This document shows, piece by piece, positions 1 to 10,518 of a DNA stretch of 64,000 bases. The notes beneath the pieces are model-generated. The model saw nothing but the letters and a program-made list of their open reading frames with translations, searched no databases and was not told the origin of the DNA. The stretch covers positions 6,624,999 to 6,688,998 of the forward strand of contig OU696591.1 in assembly GCA_916048095.2 (NCBI GenBank). Direction: 5' to 3'. This stretch comes from Sacculina carcini (Eukaryota; Arthropoda; Thecostraca; Sacculinidae). How positions within the stretch are numbered: position 1 is the first letter of the stretch; every line of letters starts with the position of its first letter. The position numbers and the translations under genes were made by a program.

Positions 1-805
1 TATTTTTTATAATTAGAAGTTTGCGGAGAGTTCTGTGGTTGAGATTGAGGAAGAGAGCAGAGCAGTATCTGATGCGCGAGAGAATGAAAGAGTCAGCAAG
101 CTTAAGAGTAGCGTCAGTGGTTAAGTGTTTTCTAATAAAATATATACGACGAATGTGGTAATTACAAGTTCTAACTAATTGTGAAATATGTACATTAAAC
201 GTGAGTGTATCGTCTATTGCTACGCCAAGATGTTAGGTGACATTTACCAGCGCAGTGTTGCAGTTGGGAGGAATCACAGGATCATTTCGCCTTATTACCA
301 TGGGTCTGGTCTTGTCAGTGTTCAGCTTGAGCCGCTTGTTTGCGGCCCAGTGCGTGATGTTTTGCAACAGTTCGCTTACAATTGAAATGGCCTGAACAAA
401 ACTATCAAATTAGAAAAATATTAAAACACCATCAGCAAAGATTTGATATTGCACTCCAAATTTGTCTAAGACATGACGTAATGATATTATATATACATTA
501 TATAGCAGTGGGACAAGAATAGATCCCTGAGGAACGCCAGAGTGCAAGGGAAACACTTGACTTTTGGTTCCATTTACAATTACTGTTTGCGTTCGATCCT
601 GGAGGTAATCTCGAAGAATCGAGAGCGCACCGCCAGATACACCGCACATTGATAAGTCTTCCAGCAATATTTCGTGGCACACTGTATCAAATGCCGCCGA
701 GAAGTCTAGTTGCATAAGAAGTACATTATGGCCGCTCAAAAGGGAAGTGAGCGAATAATCATATGTACAAATTAGTGAAGTGGCACAAGAGTGTTTTTTT
801 GAAAG
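1..805 (-). pseudogene. L2-like LINE reverse transcriptase fragment 1 (runs off left edge)
   Basis: Minus-strand reading gives RT motif A (QLDFSAAFDTV), the motif GVPQGSIL, then FADG where an active enzyme has F/YADD, and after a frame break the segment WAANKRLKLNTDKT and SRIRYCSALFLNLNHR, which continues to base 1. The order and spacing are those of the palm and C-terminal part of a CR1/L2-group LINE RT. Its 5' end stops abruptly in the CA-rich tract at about 806, at the point where the family motif resembling FRKNHSTET begins. At least one frameshift or stop (near 385-410) and the lost second catalytic Asp mark it as dead. It is homologous to the next fragment (1461-2612), same strand. L2 rather than CR1 is my inference from the C-terminal motifs. 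Confidence 0.8.
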
Positions 806-836
<31 letters not shown>

Positions 837-1425
837 ACACACACACACACGCACACGCACACACACAAAACACACACACAAGCTCAAGCACAAGAGTCAT
901 ACACATACACAATCACGAACACACACACTCACCCACACACACACACACAAACACACAAAACAGACAAGTACATATACGCACAAACCCAAAAATACACTCA
1001 CGTTTACATACTCAAAGACACAAAAATACACACGCACACACACATACATATTGAATAAGATAGCACAGCAGACATACAGCACAGGAAACAACAGAAAATA
1101 CAACACACTAAGACAACACATGAGGCATACAGCGACATACACTCAGATTGACAAATCACAACACAATGGGCACACAAATACAAACCAGAAAACACAACAT
1201 ATCAGACACACAAAGACATACACTCAAACAAGTAGACAGAGAAAACAACACAACAGACACACAAACACATATAACAAAGCTCAACATAACACACATGCAG
1301 CACACAATGGAGAAACATACAGACACAAGAACGGAAAACACACGCATGAAGCACATACACATAGAAGACAGAATTAGGAAACAATCAGACCTTATATTCA
1401 GTACTAATATATACAATATTATTTA
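806..1425 (+). repeat. CA-rich low-complexity tract
   Basis: About 600 bases of degenerate (CA)n with scattered A-rich interruptions; open frames here are only Thr-His or Cys-Val runs. It separates two copies of the same LINE family. Confidence 0.9.
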
Positions 1426-1460
1426 GACAGTAATAAGATTTAGTGAGAAAGAAATTTTTA

Positions 1461-2611
1461 CTATGTTTTTTTGAAAAGAGATAGAGATTTGATTGAGTGT
1501 ATTGAGGGAGATAGCCTATTGTAGATACGGGGTCCTAAGATAGAGAAACAACGACTGTAGTGAGAATGCCTAGAAGGAAAGGATGGTTCAACTAGTAGAA
1601 ATGGATCGTTAGAAGACCTAAGAGAAAGAGATGAGGTTTTATAAGAGAGGAGGTCAAACAGATACGCAGGCTTACGAAGATGAAGAGCTGAATGAATAAT
1701 TAAGCAAATACGATACTCAACAAGAGCCTTAATGGGAAGTAACCCAAGTTTTTGTAAAGAAGAAGAAACATGAGAGCCCGAAGGAAGATTAAATATCATA
1801 CGACAGGCCTTATTAATGATAGATTTAAGTTCCCTAAGCTGGCGGTGGTTGAGAGATAGTAGAAGAGAACAGCAATATTGAACTTTGCTAAAGATGAATG
1901 AGTTGGCTAACTTAAAGGCAGCAAAGATAGTTATATATCTACGAATGGAATAGATACGCCTTAGTTGAAAGTTACAGCACTTGATAATGTCAGAGATGTG
2001 TGAATCAAAAGAAAGAGAGCTATCGATAATGATACCAAGACTACGTACAGAGCAGGATAGAGGTTTACTAAGAGAAGTAGTACTATTAGAAGATGGAAAG
2101 AGAATATACTTAGTCTTATCAGGATTAAGTTTGAGATGACGAGTGAACGCCCAGCTTTCAATATCAGATAGGATGGTACTGACTGAAGAGTGAGAAATAG
2201 ACTCAGACGAGAGAAGGATTTGAATGTCGTCAGCGAATATTTGAAAGGACACATCGTGACGACGAAGAACTTTCCCTACAGAGGTAAGATACATATTGAA
2301 GAGGAGAGGACCTAAGACAGAGCATTGAGGTACACCACAAGTTAGTGGGCAAGACTCACTACAAGAATCAGCAGAGGTAGAAACAAACTGAAGTCTATCA
2401 GAAAGATAAGAGGGAATGAAAGAAAAGAGCTGTGTCGCTAATGCCTAAATCTAACAGAGTATCAATAAGAAGCAGATGATTAACAGTGTCAAATGCAGCA
2501 GAGAAGTCTAGTTGTATAAGTAGAACATCATTACCAGATAGAGTAGATTTGAGAATATAATCATAGAGAAACATTAGAGAAGTTTCTGTAGAGTGAAAGT
2601 GACGGAAACCA

Positions 2612-2612
<1 letters not shown>
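1461..2612 (-). pseudogene. L2-like LINE reverse transcriptase fragment 2
   Basis: Minus strand from 2612: SGFRHFHSTETSL, then motif A QLDFSAAFDTVNH, then (after a one-base frameshift near 2410-2440) the motif CGVPQCSVLGPLLFNMYL, SFQIFADDIQILLSS, HLKLNPDKTK and the long C-terminal region ending ...SIKSLSLFKKT. The catalytic FADD is kept, but Gly is replaced by Cys in GVPQGS and the frame is broken. The C-terminal block (ALHLRKPAYLFDLL, LRSS, FSILGPRIYNRLS) is typical of L2-type LINEs, which end shortly after such a region. The endonuclease half is missing; the 5' end abuts (CA)n at 2613. Same family and strand as the fragment at 1-805. Confidence 0.85.

Positions 2613-2682
<70 letters not shown>
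2613..2682. repeat. (CA)n microsatellite
   Basis: Pure CA dinucleotide run joined directly to the truncated RT. Confidence 0.97.
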
Positions 2683-2836
2683 ATACACACCCGCCTCCCA
2701 ATATCCAGCTCGTACACACTGCAGCCGGTTCAAGCCGGATATTTCTGGATATACCGTCGCGAGTGGGCGAAAACAAGCAGCGGCCAGCAGCGCGCACGCT
2801 GCACGTGACAGAGGCGATTCTAAAAGTCCGACACAT
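2683..2836 (-). mobile_element. Short dispersed repeat, copy 1
   Basis: About 150 bases nearly identical to 8331-8545 (shared pieces: CAATATCCAGCTCGTACACA, GATATTTCTGGATAT, GCACGTGACAGA). The second copy has an extra 49-base block. Both sit beside a CA tract next to a LINE RT fragment. It looks like a short non-autonomous retroposon whose minus-strand end is (TG)n; no A/B box was recognised. Confidence 0.6.
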
Positions 2837-3130
2837 ACACACACACACACGAAGCATCAACCATACCGTGTATGTAAAGTAAAGTAAATTGCATTTATTG
2901 CTCATCCATCCAGATATACATCATCAGGCTTTTCAGTACAATATGAAAATTCACACGCTCGCACACACACACCCAAGCCACCCATGATTAACTACATATG
3001 TATGCACATTCACAACATCATCATATATACATACATACGCAACATATACACATATATCATAACCCAAAAGATTTGTGTGAATGAAATTTTCGAGTTTGTT
3101 CGTGACAAAGTGTGTTTTCATGTAAATGTT
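2837..3130. other. No gene seen
   Basis: AT-rich DNA with short CA runs; no coding signal recognised. It leads into the (TA)n at 3133. Confidence 0.6.
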
Positions 3131-3132
3131 CC

Positions 3133-3210
<78 letters not shown>
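3133..3210. repeat. (TA)n microsatellite at PLE 5' end
   Basis: Pure TA run of about 78 bases, flanked on both sides by the same short motif (ccgtatata / tatatacgg). The PLE body begins right after it. Confidence 0.97.
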
Positions 3211-5382
3211 GGAACATACTCGTGGTTTCCTGTTTGTGCTTATTGAACAGCACAAACAGGGTGCACGTTCAACAGTGCAGAGAAAACTTATCAAATTGAA
3301 TGGCGGAAGACTGAACATCCCGAATCAAACCGAAGTCTATTTGAACCTGTCTGATGAAACTTTATCTGAAGACCAAATTGTGCTGCTCAGTATGGGCCTA
3401 AATTGCCACTTCTCAACTAAGGCCAAGTTGCATGAGAAGCGAGTTGAAATTGAAGTGTTGTTAGACGACATACAGAGAAGAGAAGAACGAGGTGAGCTAA
3501 AGACAACACCTGAGCTACAATCCATTCTCCTGGCAGAGTCGACAAAATCAAGAGGATCCTATCAGAATCGGATAATCGATGAACGCCTACGAAATGCAGC
3601 AAAAGAGCTACGTAGCAACCCCAATATCGTCGTCCGCCGCGCTGACAAAAGTTCATCGTTTGTCGTACTGAAAAAAGATGAATATATGATCAAAATGAAT
3701 GAAATATTGAGCGATAGCACAAAGTTTACAAAATACGACGAAATCCAACAGACGCCATCAAAAAGAAACTCAACAGGTTGATTGCTCAGTTCAACAAATC
3801 TGACAGCACACACAAACTGCCTATGCTGACTGGGGAATTTTCACCCGGTTACGCGTATGGCAATGTCAAAACCCACAAGTCTGGCAATCCATTGAGACCG
3901 ATAATCTCAAAAATACCAACTGCAACCTACAGTGTCGCCAAAAAACTCAACGAAATTCTACGAACATATGTGCAGAGTGACTACAGCTTGAGCAGCTCAC
4001 ATGACTTTCTGGAATTGTTGAGAAATGGAAAGCATGAAGGAGGCACGATCGCATCTTTGGATGTCGAAAGCCTTTTCACAAACATACCAGTTGATCGCAC
4101 CATCGACATCATAATGGACCGTGTATATAGGTGCGAAGGAAATGAGCCACTACAAACACCAGAAAAGGTAATGCGTGCCCTATTGACCGTCTGTACCAAG
4201 GAAGCTCCTTTCACCTGTCCCGCTGGGCAACTATTCCAGCAGGTAGACGGAATTGCGATGGGTAGCCCCTTGGGTGTTCTTTTCGCCAACTTTTTTATGG
4301 GAGCAGCGGAAGCAGAAGTGCTAAAAAACAGCAAACCGTCGGTATACTGTCGCTACATCGACCATATATTCGTCAAAGTGCAGTCACCAGACGAGATAGA
4401 GAACCTGCAATCAGCACTTGAAAAAGAAACGTTGCTAAAACTGAACCAAGAATACGCACAAAATAATCGCTTGCCATTTCTCGATGTGCTGGTTCAATTA
4501 AATGGTGAACGAATAGACACCAGTGTCCACACCAAGCCCACCAACGCAGGCCTGTGCATGAGCGGCCGAAGCAAATGCCCAAACAGATACCGGCGAGCAA
4601 CGATTTCTGCATACGTGCGACGTGCTCTGACACACTGTTCAACGTGACAATCAACTCACAGTGAACTGGAGCGAGTTACGCAAGTCTTGGTTAATAATGG
4701 TTACTGCAACACAGAAATATCAGACGTCATCGCAGAAACGCTGAATAATTTTTTCCAAAAAGATACATCGAATCGCCCAGGCACGAAAAGCATTGAGCTC
4801 TATTAAACAAACGTATTTTCGACCTCACACAGAGTGGATGAACGTGTGATGAAAAACATTGTCGAGAATAACGTGAAGGCCACTAAAGAAAACACTGTAG
4901 TGAAATTGATTATTTATTACAAAACGCAGAAGACGGCAAACTTGGTTCTCCGCAACAAACCAGAATGTGACAAGCCTGCGCAGCTGCAGCAGCATCACGT
5001 CGTTTACCAATTCACATGCAATGTTGAGGGGTGTGGACCACAAAGTTATATTGGTATGACGACGACGACGCTGTCGCGGCGGCTGACTTGCCACCTGAGC
5101 AACGGCGCCATCAAAAAACATTTCAACTCGGCTCACAAACAAAAACTGACACGTGAGGATATTGTTCGCGGTACTGAGGTGTTGGCGTATGAAAACGACG
5201 CACGTCGACTGCGCCTGCTTGAAGCAGTGTACATCACCCAGCTGAGGCCATCAATAAGCGTTCAGCAGGAAGAAAATGGTGTACTTCCAACTCAGCGAGC
5301 CCCCCCATCTGAGCGAAACTCGACTCGCCCTTGCGACAGTCAGACGCCCGCACATCCGCTTGATGATAGCACCTTGGCGTGA
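3211..5382 (+). pseudogene. Penelope-like element: RT plus GIY-YIG endonuclease
   Basis: A retroelement polyprotein in three frames. It opens with a segment ending LNLSDETLSEDQIVLLSMGL, followed by VRRADKSSSFVVL, KTHKSGNPLRPIIS, motif A SLDVESLFTNIPVD and VDGIAMGSPLGVLFANFFMG, the usual RT blocks of Penelope-like elements. The catalytic motif reads RYIDH instead of RYVDD, so one catalytic Asp is lost. Frame breaks lie near 3760-3780 and 4647-4830. The C-terminal part (4834-5382) has the GIY-YIG nuclease: FTCNVEGC, SYIGMTTTTLSRRL, KKHFNSAH and LEAVYITQL, with the family Arg and Glu present. In PLEs the RT primes at nicks made by this nuclease. The copy is inactive. The N-terminal region expected before 3211 is instead found downstream of the stop (see 5383-5698). 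Confidence 0.9.
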
Positions 5383-5693
5383 TCCCTGGTCGCTAGCACC
5401 TAGGAGCGACTCTAGTCATTGTATTTAAATATTCGCCCACATTTTGAACAATTGTTTATATTCGTTGTGTATTGTGTGTATCATGTGTATTGTGCATTTA
5501 TGAATTGTCTGAAGATGGAGTCAGTAAACTCCGAAGCGTTACAGAATATAGGAACGCTTTTGAAGTGTTTGAGTCAAAGCGACCAGAAACTGGCAAGAGA
5601 TTTAGAATCCACCAGGAAAAAGATTGCAAAATGCGAAATTGCAATTGACTTCAATCTCGTTTGTATGCGCGAAAATCTACTGCCTGGCTACAC

Positions 5694-5698
<5 letters not shown>
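5383..5698 (+). mobile_element. PLE 3' segment carrying the displaced N-terminal coding end
   Basis: After the PLE stop comes about 130 bases of AT-rich UTR, then an open stretch (5515-5695) with DQKLARDLESTRKKIAKCE and ending ENLLPGYT, running into (TA)n. The same sequence follows the GIY-YIG end of the two minus-strand PLE copies (20133 down, 43305 down). Its Lys-rich helix and Cys/Arg pattern resemble the N-terminal start of PLE ORFs, so this looks like the start of a following unit (a pseudo-LTR) rather than true 3' UTR. Confidence 0.6.
5509..5540 (+). ncRNA. Hammerhead-ribozyme-like core, degenerate
   Basis: CTGAAGA, a hairpin GGAGT...ACTCC and CGAAG in the order of a hammerhead core (CUGAUGA, stem II, GAAA). 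Two core bases differ from consensus here; the sister copies at 20183 and 43227 match it exactly. Hammerhead motifs are known from PLE terminal repeats. I could not pair stems I and III. Confidence 0.35.

Positions 5699-5737
<39 letters not shown>
5697..5737. repeat. (TA)n microsatellite
   Basis: Pure TA run between the PLE end and the Helitron-like repeat. Confidence 0.95.
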
Positions 5738-6150
5738 TAGCATTAAAACCCGCCCGTTGTGCGGAACAATAAAAAAAAAATAGCAAATCAAAAAATAAAT
5801 GAGGTAAACTCATAAAAACCTTAATCAATTCAAAAGTCTAAATTTCATTATTCTTTATTTTATTTTGACAAAATATTTTTACTCAGCCCGCCTCATATTT
5901 AAACCCGCCCGGCGTGCGGAATAATTCAGAGCTCGAACACCATTCGTTCTGAATCTTGAAGTCAAATAAATTAGTTTTGTATATTAATTCATTCTATACG
6001 GTGAAATTGAACGTTTTATTGTCTATAGTTGCTGCCCGTGTTATCGCTTTGCTTGCGCTTGAAGCCCTTGACCTATACCATTGAACTCGCGCAATTATGT
6101 CACCTCATATCCAAGCATACATACACAGACAGACAGATAATTTCTTTTAT
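5738..6150 (-). mobile_element. Helitron-like dispersed repeat (CTAG end with CCGC/GCGG hairpin)
   Basis: Read on the minus strand it ends GTTCCGC...GCGGGTTTTAATGCTAGT: a short GC hairpin about 9 bases before CTAG, as at Helitron 3' ends. A second copy of the CCGCCC.GCGTGCGG motif lies about 165 bases inside (near 5905). The far end (GACCTATACCATTGAACTCG ... cacagacagacagat) recurs at 59700 and, inverted, at 23210 and 45740. No protein is encoded. About 25 related motif copies occur in the window. The Helitron assignment is inference. Confidence 0.45.
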
Positions 6151-6154
6151 ATAT

Positions 6155-6157
<3 letters not shown>

Positions 6158-6243
<86 letters not shown>
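6158..6243. repeat. (TA)n(TG)n microsatellite
   Basis: Compound dinucleotide run. Confidence 0.97.
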
Positions 6244-6244
<1 letters not shown>

Positions 6245-6245
6245 A

Positions 6246-6444
6246 CATCGGCGTGACGTCAAACTCGAAGCACAACATTCATAATCAAGTATTATTGTTC
6301 AACGCAATACCAGAGATACACCAAAAACCCAACAGACAATACACGACCAATCCCAGGACAAGAGTAACACGCGGCCAGCAGTCCCCCTCCCAGAATCCCT
6401 AATCCTGCGCGCGTGTGTCAATACTATATAAACAATACGCTACA
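6246..6444 (-). repeat. Partial LTR of a Gypsy element
   Basis: On the minus strand a purine-rich GCGGGGAGA is followed at 6444 by TGTAGCGTATTG, the usual polypurine tract plus TG start of a 3' LTR, then a TATA-like TTTATATAG. It lies directly downstream of the integrase fragment. The other end merges into (TG)n, so the LTR length (about 200) and its CA end are uncertain. Confidence 0.55.
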
Positions 6445-7181
6445 TCTCCCCGCACTTTAAGAACATCTACTCGGCTAAGCGAGAAGGTAAACATCACCTG
6501 CGACCTCTGAAGGAGGACGATAGTTCTCGTCGAGACCTTCCGTCATCCGGGGGCTTAGCGTGACTCGATGTCGCCCCTGTCTGCGTTGCGCTTGCGAGCT
6601 TAAGCTGATCGCCTTCAACCGGTCTCTCGAGCCCGGGTGCTGATGCCGAGTACTGCTCAGCAATTGCGTCCTCCGTTGACGCATCACCTTCAGCCGGTCT
6701 CTCGAGTCTGCGTGACGGCGCCGAGGTCTCGTTCTGTCACAGCGTCTTCTGTTGGCGACTGAGGAAGCCAACAGTCCGTTTCGTCCTCCAATAATGGTGA
6801 ACCGGTTCGGTGAACAGCTGCATTTTTGGCGAGATGGGCCGCATTCCGCACAGACCCGCCTTCCAGGCGGTACGCCGATCCTCTCATCGCCGTTATAAGC
6901 AACGGACCCTTGAAACGACGTCCCGATTTACCGACGTGGTCTTGCACCCGAACAATCACCGAGTCTCCCGGGGCGAACGTCGGAATCTTCGTGGCATTAC
7001 GGCGATCATAGTTCCGCTTGTTGCGTGACTGCTGCCTGCGGACACGCTGCTCGATAGATGAATCCACGCACTTGTTAAAAACCGGTAAAGTCAGCTTCAT
7101 GCGTCGGCCGTGCAATATCGCCGATGGAGACGCTCCGGTAGTGCAGTGTGGCGTGGCTATGTACTCGGTGAACAGCGACAA
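6445..7181 (-). pseudogene. Gypsy (Ty3-type) integrase C-terminal fragment
   Basis: The minus-strand ORF (7181 to 6690) starts inside the integrase: TPHCTTGASPSAILHGRR is the conserved end of the catalytic core region. RNKRNYDRRN and FAPGDSVIVRVQ follow, and GPLLITAMRGSAYRLEG is the GPY/F C-terminal module that binds DNA. Everything upstream (gag, protease, RT, RNase H, catalytic DDE) is missing because the fragment starts at 7181 against satellite-like DNA. After the stop at 6690 about 245 bases of non-coding sequence lead to the polypurine tract and LTR, a normal element end. No start codon is meaningful. Inactive remnant. Confidence 0.85.
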
Positions 7182-7184
7182 GTG

Positions 7185-7365
7185 TAATTTTGGATGTATT
7201 TGAGAATTTTGCCAAGTTTACACATTTTGTGTATCATTTGCGGGTATAAATTTTATCTTCTCTTGTAGAACACAAAATTCTCTACAAAATAGTATAATTT
7301 CTATAGCTCTAACTTTGCTGGTTTATGAGGAATAGATAGCGGAATATTGACCAAAATATTGCTTG
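7185..7365 (+). repeat. Single monomer of the TATAAATTATA satellite family
   Basis: Starts AAGTGTAATTTTGGATGTAT and ends GAATATTGACCAAAATATT; closely matches units at 18980-19290, 30000-30110 and elsewhere. Its right end abuts, and overlaps the reading frame of, the minus-strand RT fragment. Confidence 0.8.
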
Positions 7366-8250
7366 TAACACGTTCAGTGATTGTCGCTAGTCCCACTATA
7401 ATGTATACGTCTGTTATAGAGTCACGCTTTCTTGTATATGTAAAAATTCTAGCACGAAAATTCAATATTTTCTGTAGCTTGTGTTGATGTTCAGAGCACG
7501 CGGTCCCACATACACTTATAAAATATGTTAAAATCGACGTGATGAAAGCCTTTATCAGCGATCTGTTAATGTGCATGATCAATGTTGCTAACGATTTGTT
7601 TGCCAGATTGTCGATATGCTGCTTAAAATCCAAATGCTTGTCTATTGTCACGTAATTTCATAGAATTTTGCACTGCTAAATTGGTTCCCATGAATTTTAT
7701 TATTATTTCCGGAAAAGTGGACAATATATAGTTTGTGCCTGCTAGTAGAACTTGTGTTTTTCAGGATTTATTTTAATCTTGTTAGAAGAGAATTAGTAAT
7801 ACGCGTGCTGCAGTTTTCGCTCGAGACTTTCTACATCGATCCCCAATTCAATTCGGCTCGAAGTAAGTATAAAAGTCGTGTCGTCAGCATATTGTAATCT
7901 GTAGATGCGTGTGGTCGTCTGATATGTGAAATGCTAAGTTCTTGGAGAATATCAAAAACGGTGTACAGCTCAAACTACCTCCCTGAAATACCGACATGTT
8001 CGGCGTGGTCGGCTTGGTGTTAGACAAACGGTAACCGCCTGCAGTAGCTGCTGTCTTCACCTGTTGTGTGTGTCCGCTTAAATAATTCTTGAATCATCGC
8101 TCATCAATGTTACACGCTGACATTTTTAAAGCAGCAAGTTATGGACGACTATGTCGAAAATTCTTGTCAAATCGATCGATGTTAAAATGGTGACTTTCCT
8201 GTCTTGTATCGCACTATATATCGTGTGTGTTACATTGATAGTGCATCGAT
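7345..8250 (-). pseudogene. LINE reverse transcriptase fragment 3
   Basis: Minus-strand pieces: LTSIDLTRIFDIVVHNLLL (motif A, second Asp region altered), SVFQGGSLSCTPFLIF (degraded GVPQGS block), LQYADDTTFILTSSRIELG with the YADD codons at 7891-7880, and IDKHLDFKQHIDNLANKSL, the RT thumb signature. The pieces are in different frames, so the copy is dead. It is more diverged than the fragments at 1-2612 and probably a different Jockey/CR1-group family. Its 5' side again meets a CA tract plus the short dispersed repeat. Confidence 0.7.
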
Positions 8251-8290
8251 GGCAGCAGTGACACACATGTGTTTGTTGAGTGTTGGTCGC

Positions 8291-8330
8291 TTTGCACACA
8301 TACACACACACACAGACACACACACACACT
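8291..8330. repeat. (CA)n tract
   Basis: Short interrupted CA run. Confidence 0.9.
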
Positions 8331-8545
8331 GATACACACCCGTCTCCACAATATCCAGCTCGTACACACTGCAGCCGGTTCAAGCCGGATATTTCTGGAT
8401 ATGCCGTCGCGAGTGGGCGAAAACAAGCAACAACAACAACGTGTATTTGCTATAGCGCCGGTAAAACACAAGCGCGAAAAGCAGCGGCCAGCAGCACGCG
8501 CGCTGCACGTGACAGAAGCGATTCCAAAAGTCCGACATATGGACT
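8331..8545 (-). mobile_element. Short dispersed repeat, copy 2
   Basis: Second copy of the repeat at 2683-2836. It contains a 49-base block around 8431-8480 that copy 1 lacks; copy 1 therefore has a clean internal deletion. Confidence 0.6.
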
Positions 8546-8676
8546 AATTCCCTATTACAGTCGTGTTAAGGCTGGCACAGTCTCGTGCGGCTAAGTGACC
8601 GGCCAGCATACATGGGGGCATAAATTATTCCCCCCGCGACAGACAGCCTGGCTACGCCTCTGACACAAGAAAAGTC

Positions 8677-8710
8677 TATATAAGAGCACCCCAACAGAGC
8701 CACGTAGACA
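8677..8710 (+). promoter_or_regulatory. TATA box and initiator of the secreted-protein gene
   Basis: TATATAAG at 8677-8684 and an arthropod-style initiator ACAGTT with its A at 8710, 33 bases downstream. A good splice donor follows at 8745. The sequence fits a core promoter; that it drives the gene at 9489 is inference. Confidence 0.5.
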
Positions 8711-8744
8711 GTTCACTCGCAGCACTCGGCCATTCTACACGCAG
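8710..8744 (+). other. Inferred non-coding first exon
   Basis: From the initiator to the donor ACACGCAG/GTATGC. It would join to the acceptor TTGCCACAG at 9458, giving a 5' UTR of about 65 bases before the ATG at 9489. Supported only by signals. Confidence 0.4.
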
Positions 8745-8830
8745 GTATGCCATCTTTGCCATAGTATCAAGTATGTATATAGTCATTTATTGAAGTATGT
8801 CATTTAGTCAAGTATGTATATAGTCATTTC

Positions 8831-8916
8831 TGCGGTGGCAGCGAGCTGCACGGGACACACCTGTGTGTGTTCATAAGCTTAGACTTCTTCCCGTGTAGCA
8901 GCTGTCACTTGAGCTT
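8831..8916 (+). mobile_element. 3' fragment of the tRNA-Val SINE
   Basis: Matches the 3' half of the SINE at 29281-29602: CTGCGGTGGCAGCGAGCTGC and TTCTTCCCGTGTAGCAGCTG. The tRNA-like head is absent. Confidence 0.75.
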
Positions 8917-8969
8917 GCCTTTCATACGTCCAGTCGTCTGTATGTGTATTTGAGCATTTGTGAGAGATA

Positions 8970-9411
8970 CAGTAAAAGCCCTCTTATCCGGCATCAACGG
9001 GACCGCCGACATGCCGGATACTTGAATAGAATCAAAATTATGTCCACAATCACCACCCTACACTCACGCATCTTACCATAACAAAGATCAGCTGATACAA
9101 TACTGCTGTATTCAGAGCCGCAGACTCTGCTTATATTCAGAGCCGTACAAACACCTGTGAGTGGGGTTAAAGGTGTGGTCAATATGTTCACTTCTCAATA
9201 CCGCATCAGAACAACGTGTGGACAATATGTTCACCTGAATTTCAGCGTTTTTAAACCCAGTAGTGTATTCATCAGACAGTGAGCTTTGATTAGCCAGTGG
9301 TTTCCAACATAATTTTCAACTTAGTGGTTTCAATGGTGCGAATCATTTCAGAGTACCAACTCGGGGAAAATGTTCCGGATACTCGGATGCCGGATAAGAA
9401 GGTTTTTACTG
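8970..9411. mobile_element. pogo/Tigger-type MITE, 442 bp
   Basis: Left end CAGTAAAAGCCCTCTTATCC and right end, inverted, CAGTAAAAACCTTCTTATCC; both continue GGCAT and both are flanked by TA (8968-8969 and 9412-9413). CAGTA...TTATCCGG termini with a TA target duplication are the pogo/Tigger pattern. No transposase inside. It fills much of intron 1 of the inferred gene. Confidence 0.8.
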
Positions 9412-9488
9412 TATTGTCATATTCACTGCTGATACTTTGTTGTGTTGTGTTGCCACAGAGGTATTCTACACCACCTTCTCGAATCAAA

Positions 9489-9810
9489 ATGAAATTTGCA
9501 ACCACGTCCCACTTGCTGCTGGTATTTCTGGTAAGTGAGGATATAAGTAATTCATATTTTCGTATTAAAGCTTATTATTGTTATTATTATTAATTACAGG
9601 CAAATCCAGTAGCATGGGGGAAGGGTGCAAGTGCACTATTACCACCCTGCGGTGACCCCATGTGTACTGGAAGCTAACCAAATGATGTATGGAGAGAAAG
9701 AGAGTTCGAAAAGTGAATGTTTAAGTCAGGAAAATGAAAGTTAATTAATAAATAATTGCAAAAGTATTAAGCAAGAAATAATATATTATCCAATTAAATA
9801 TGTCAAATGA

Positions 9811-9871
<61 letters not shown>

Positions 9872-10518
9872 CCATGCAACATGCGCAAAATTGAAATTCA
9901 ACCTAATTAGTGAATGCTGATGTACAGGTGTATATTTCGGCAAGCAATAAAGTGCAGTCGCTGAATCCCCAGGAGTTGCTAGTGTTCAATAATTTGATCA
10001 ACCAACACATTGTGGACGCCAGGGGTATTGTGGATAATCTGGTAAGGACTAACGGTGAAGTGGGCCGACGCAAAGTCCAGTTTGATGAACAAACGCGGGA
10101 AACTATGCAAGTACTGGAAGCGACCAGGGACGATGATATACCGTCGAACAAACTCGTTTACCTACGGGTTTCTGAAGGTGTGCGTGGCATATTGTTCGCT
10201 ACAAACATAAATGATAATATATACAGATCCTGGATTAATGCACTGCACAATGAGCGTCAAGATGCTATTTACATGCTCATGACCATACAAGCAATACTGT
10301 CAGATGATTCCGCAGGAGAATATCAGGGACCGTTGAATGGGTGCAAAACTGATCTCGAAAATGTCCTGGCTTTTACCTACGACCCCGTATTTCTGCAACA
10401 GGAAGTGCAACAAGCTCACGAGAGAATCACAGACCTCGGTTTTTATCTGTTAACACAAAAATGGACTATCCTTCCATTATCACCTGCATATTCACATGCC
10501 GATGACAACAATGAATAA
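9489..10518 (+). CDS. Unrecognised secreted protein, two coding exons
   Basis: Coding exons 9489-9530 and 9928-10518. Exon one gives MKFATTSHLLLVFL and ends at a consensus donor CTG/GTAAGT; the second begins after GATGTACAG in phase 0 with VYISASNKVQSLNPQE. The joined N-terminus is a good signal peptide, with cleavage likely after ISAS, leaving a mature protein of about 190 aa. It looks mostly helical, rich in Asn, Gln, Asp and Glu, with one Cys in the mature part and no transmembrane segment. A TATA promoter and possible non-coding exon lie at 8677-8744. AATAAA overlaps the stop codon (10514-10519), though cleavage would have to lie further on. I recognise no family. It is antisense to, and probably within an intron of, the dipeptidase gene. 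An alternative is a transposon-borne ORF, but no transposon flanks it. Confidence 0.65.
9557..9677 (-). mobile_element. LINE 3' tail with (TTA)n, in the gene's intron
   Basis: CAAATCCAGTAGCATGG ... TTACCACCCTG is the inverted match of 39030-39127, the (TAA)n-ended tail of the LINE at 38425. The ATT repeats at 9573-9595 are its tail. Confidence 0.7.
9815..9869. repeat. (TA)n microsatellite
   Basis: Pure TA run in intron 2 of the secreted-protein gene. Confidence 0.97.

Noticed and set aside
763-1377. Long open frames of Thr-His or Cys-Val repeats (also near 13700, 15200, 45100, 57900)
   Set aside because: They are translations of (CA)n/(TG)n microsatellites with no start context or conservation.
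7301-7400. The satellite being the 3' UTR of RT fragment 3, because their frames join
   Set aside because: Other satellite blocks show no RT homology beyond GACCAAAATATT, so a chance junction is simpler; left open.
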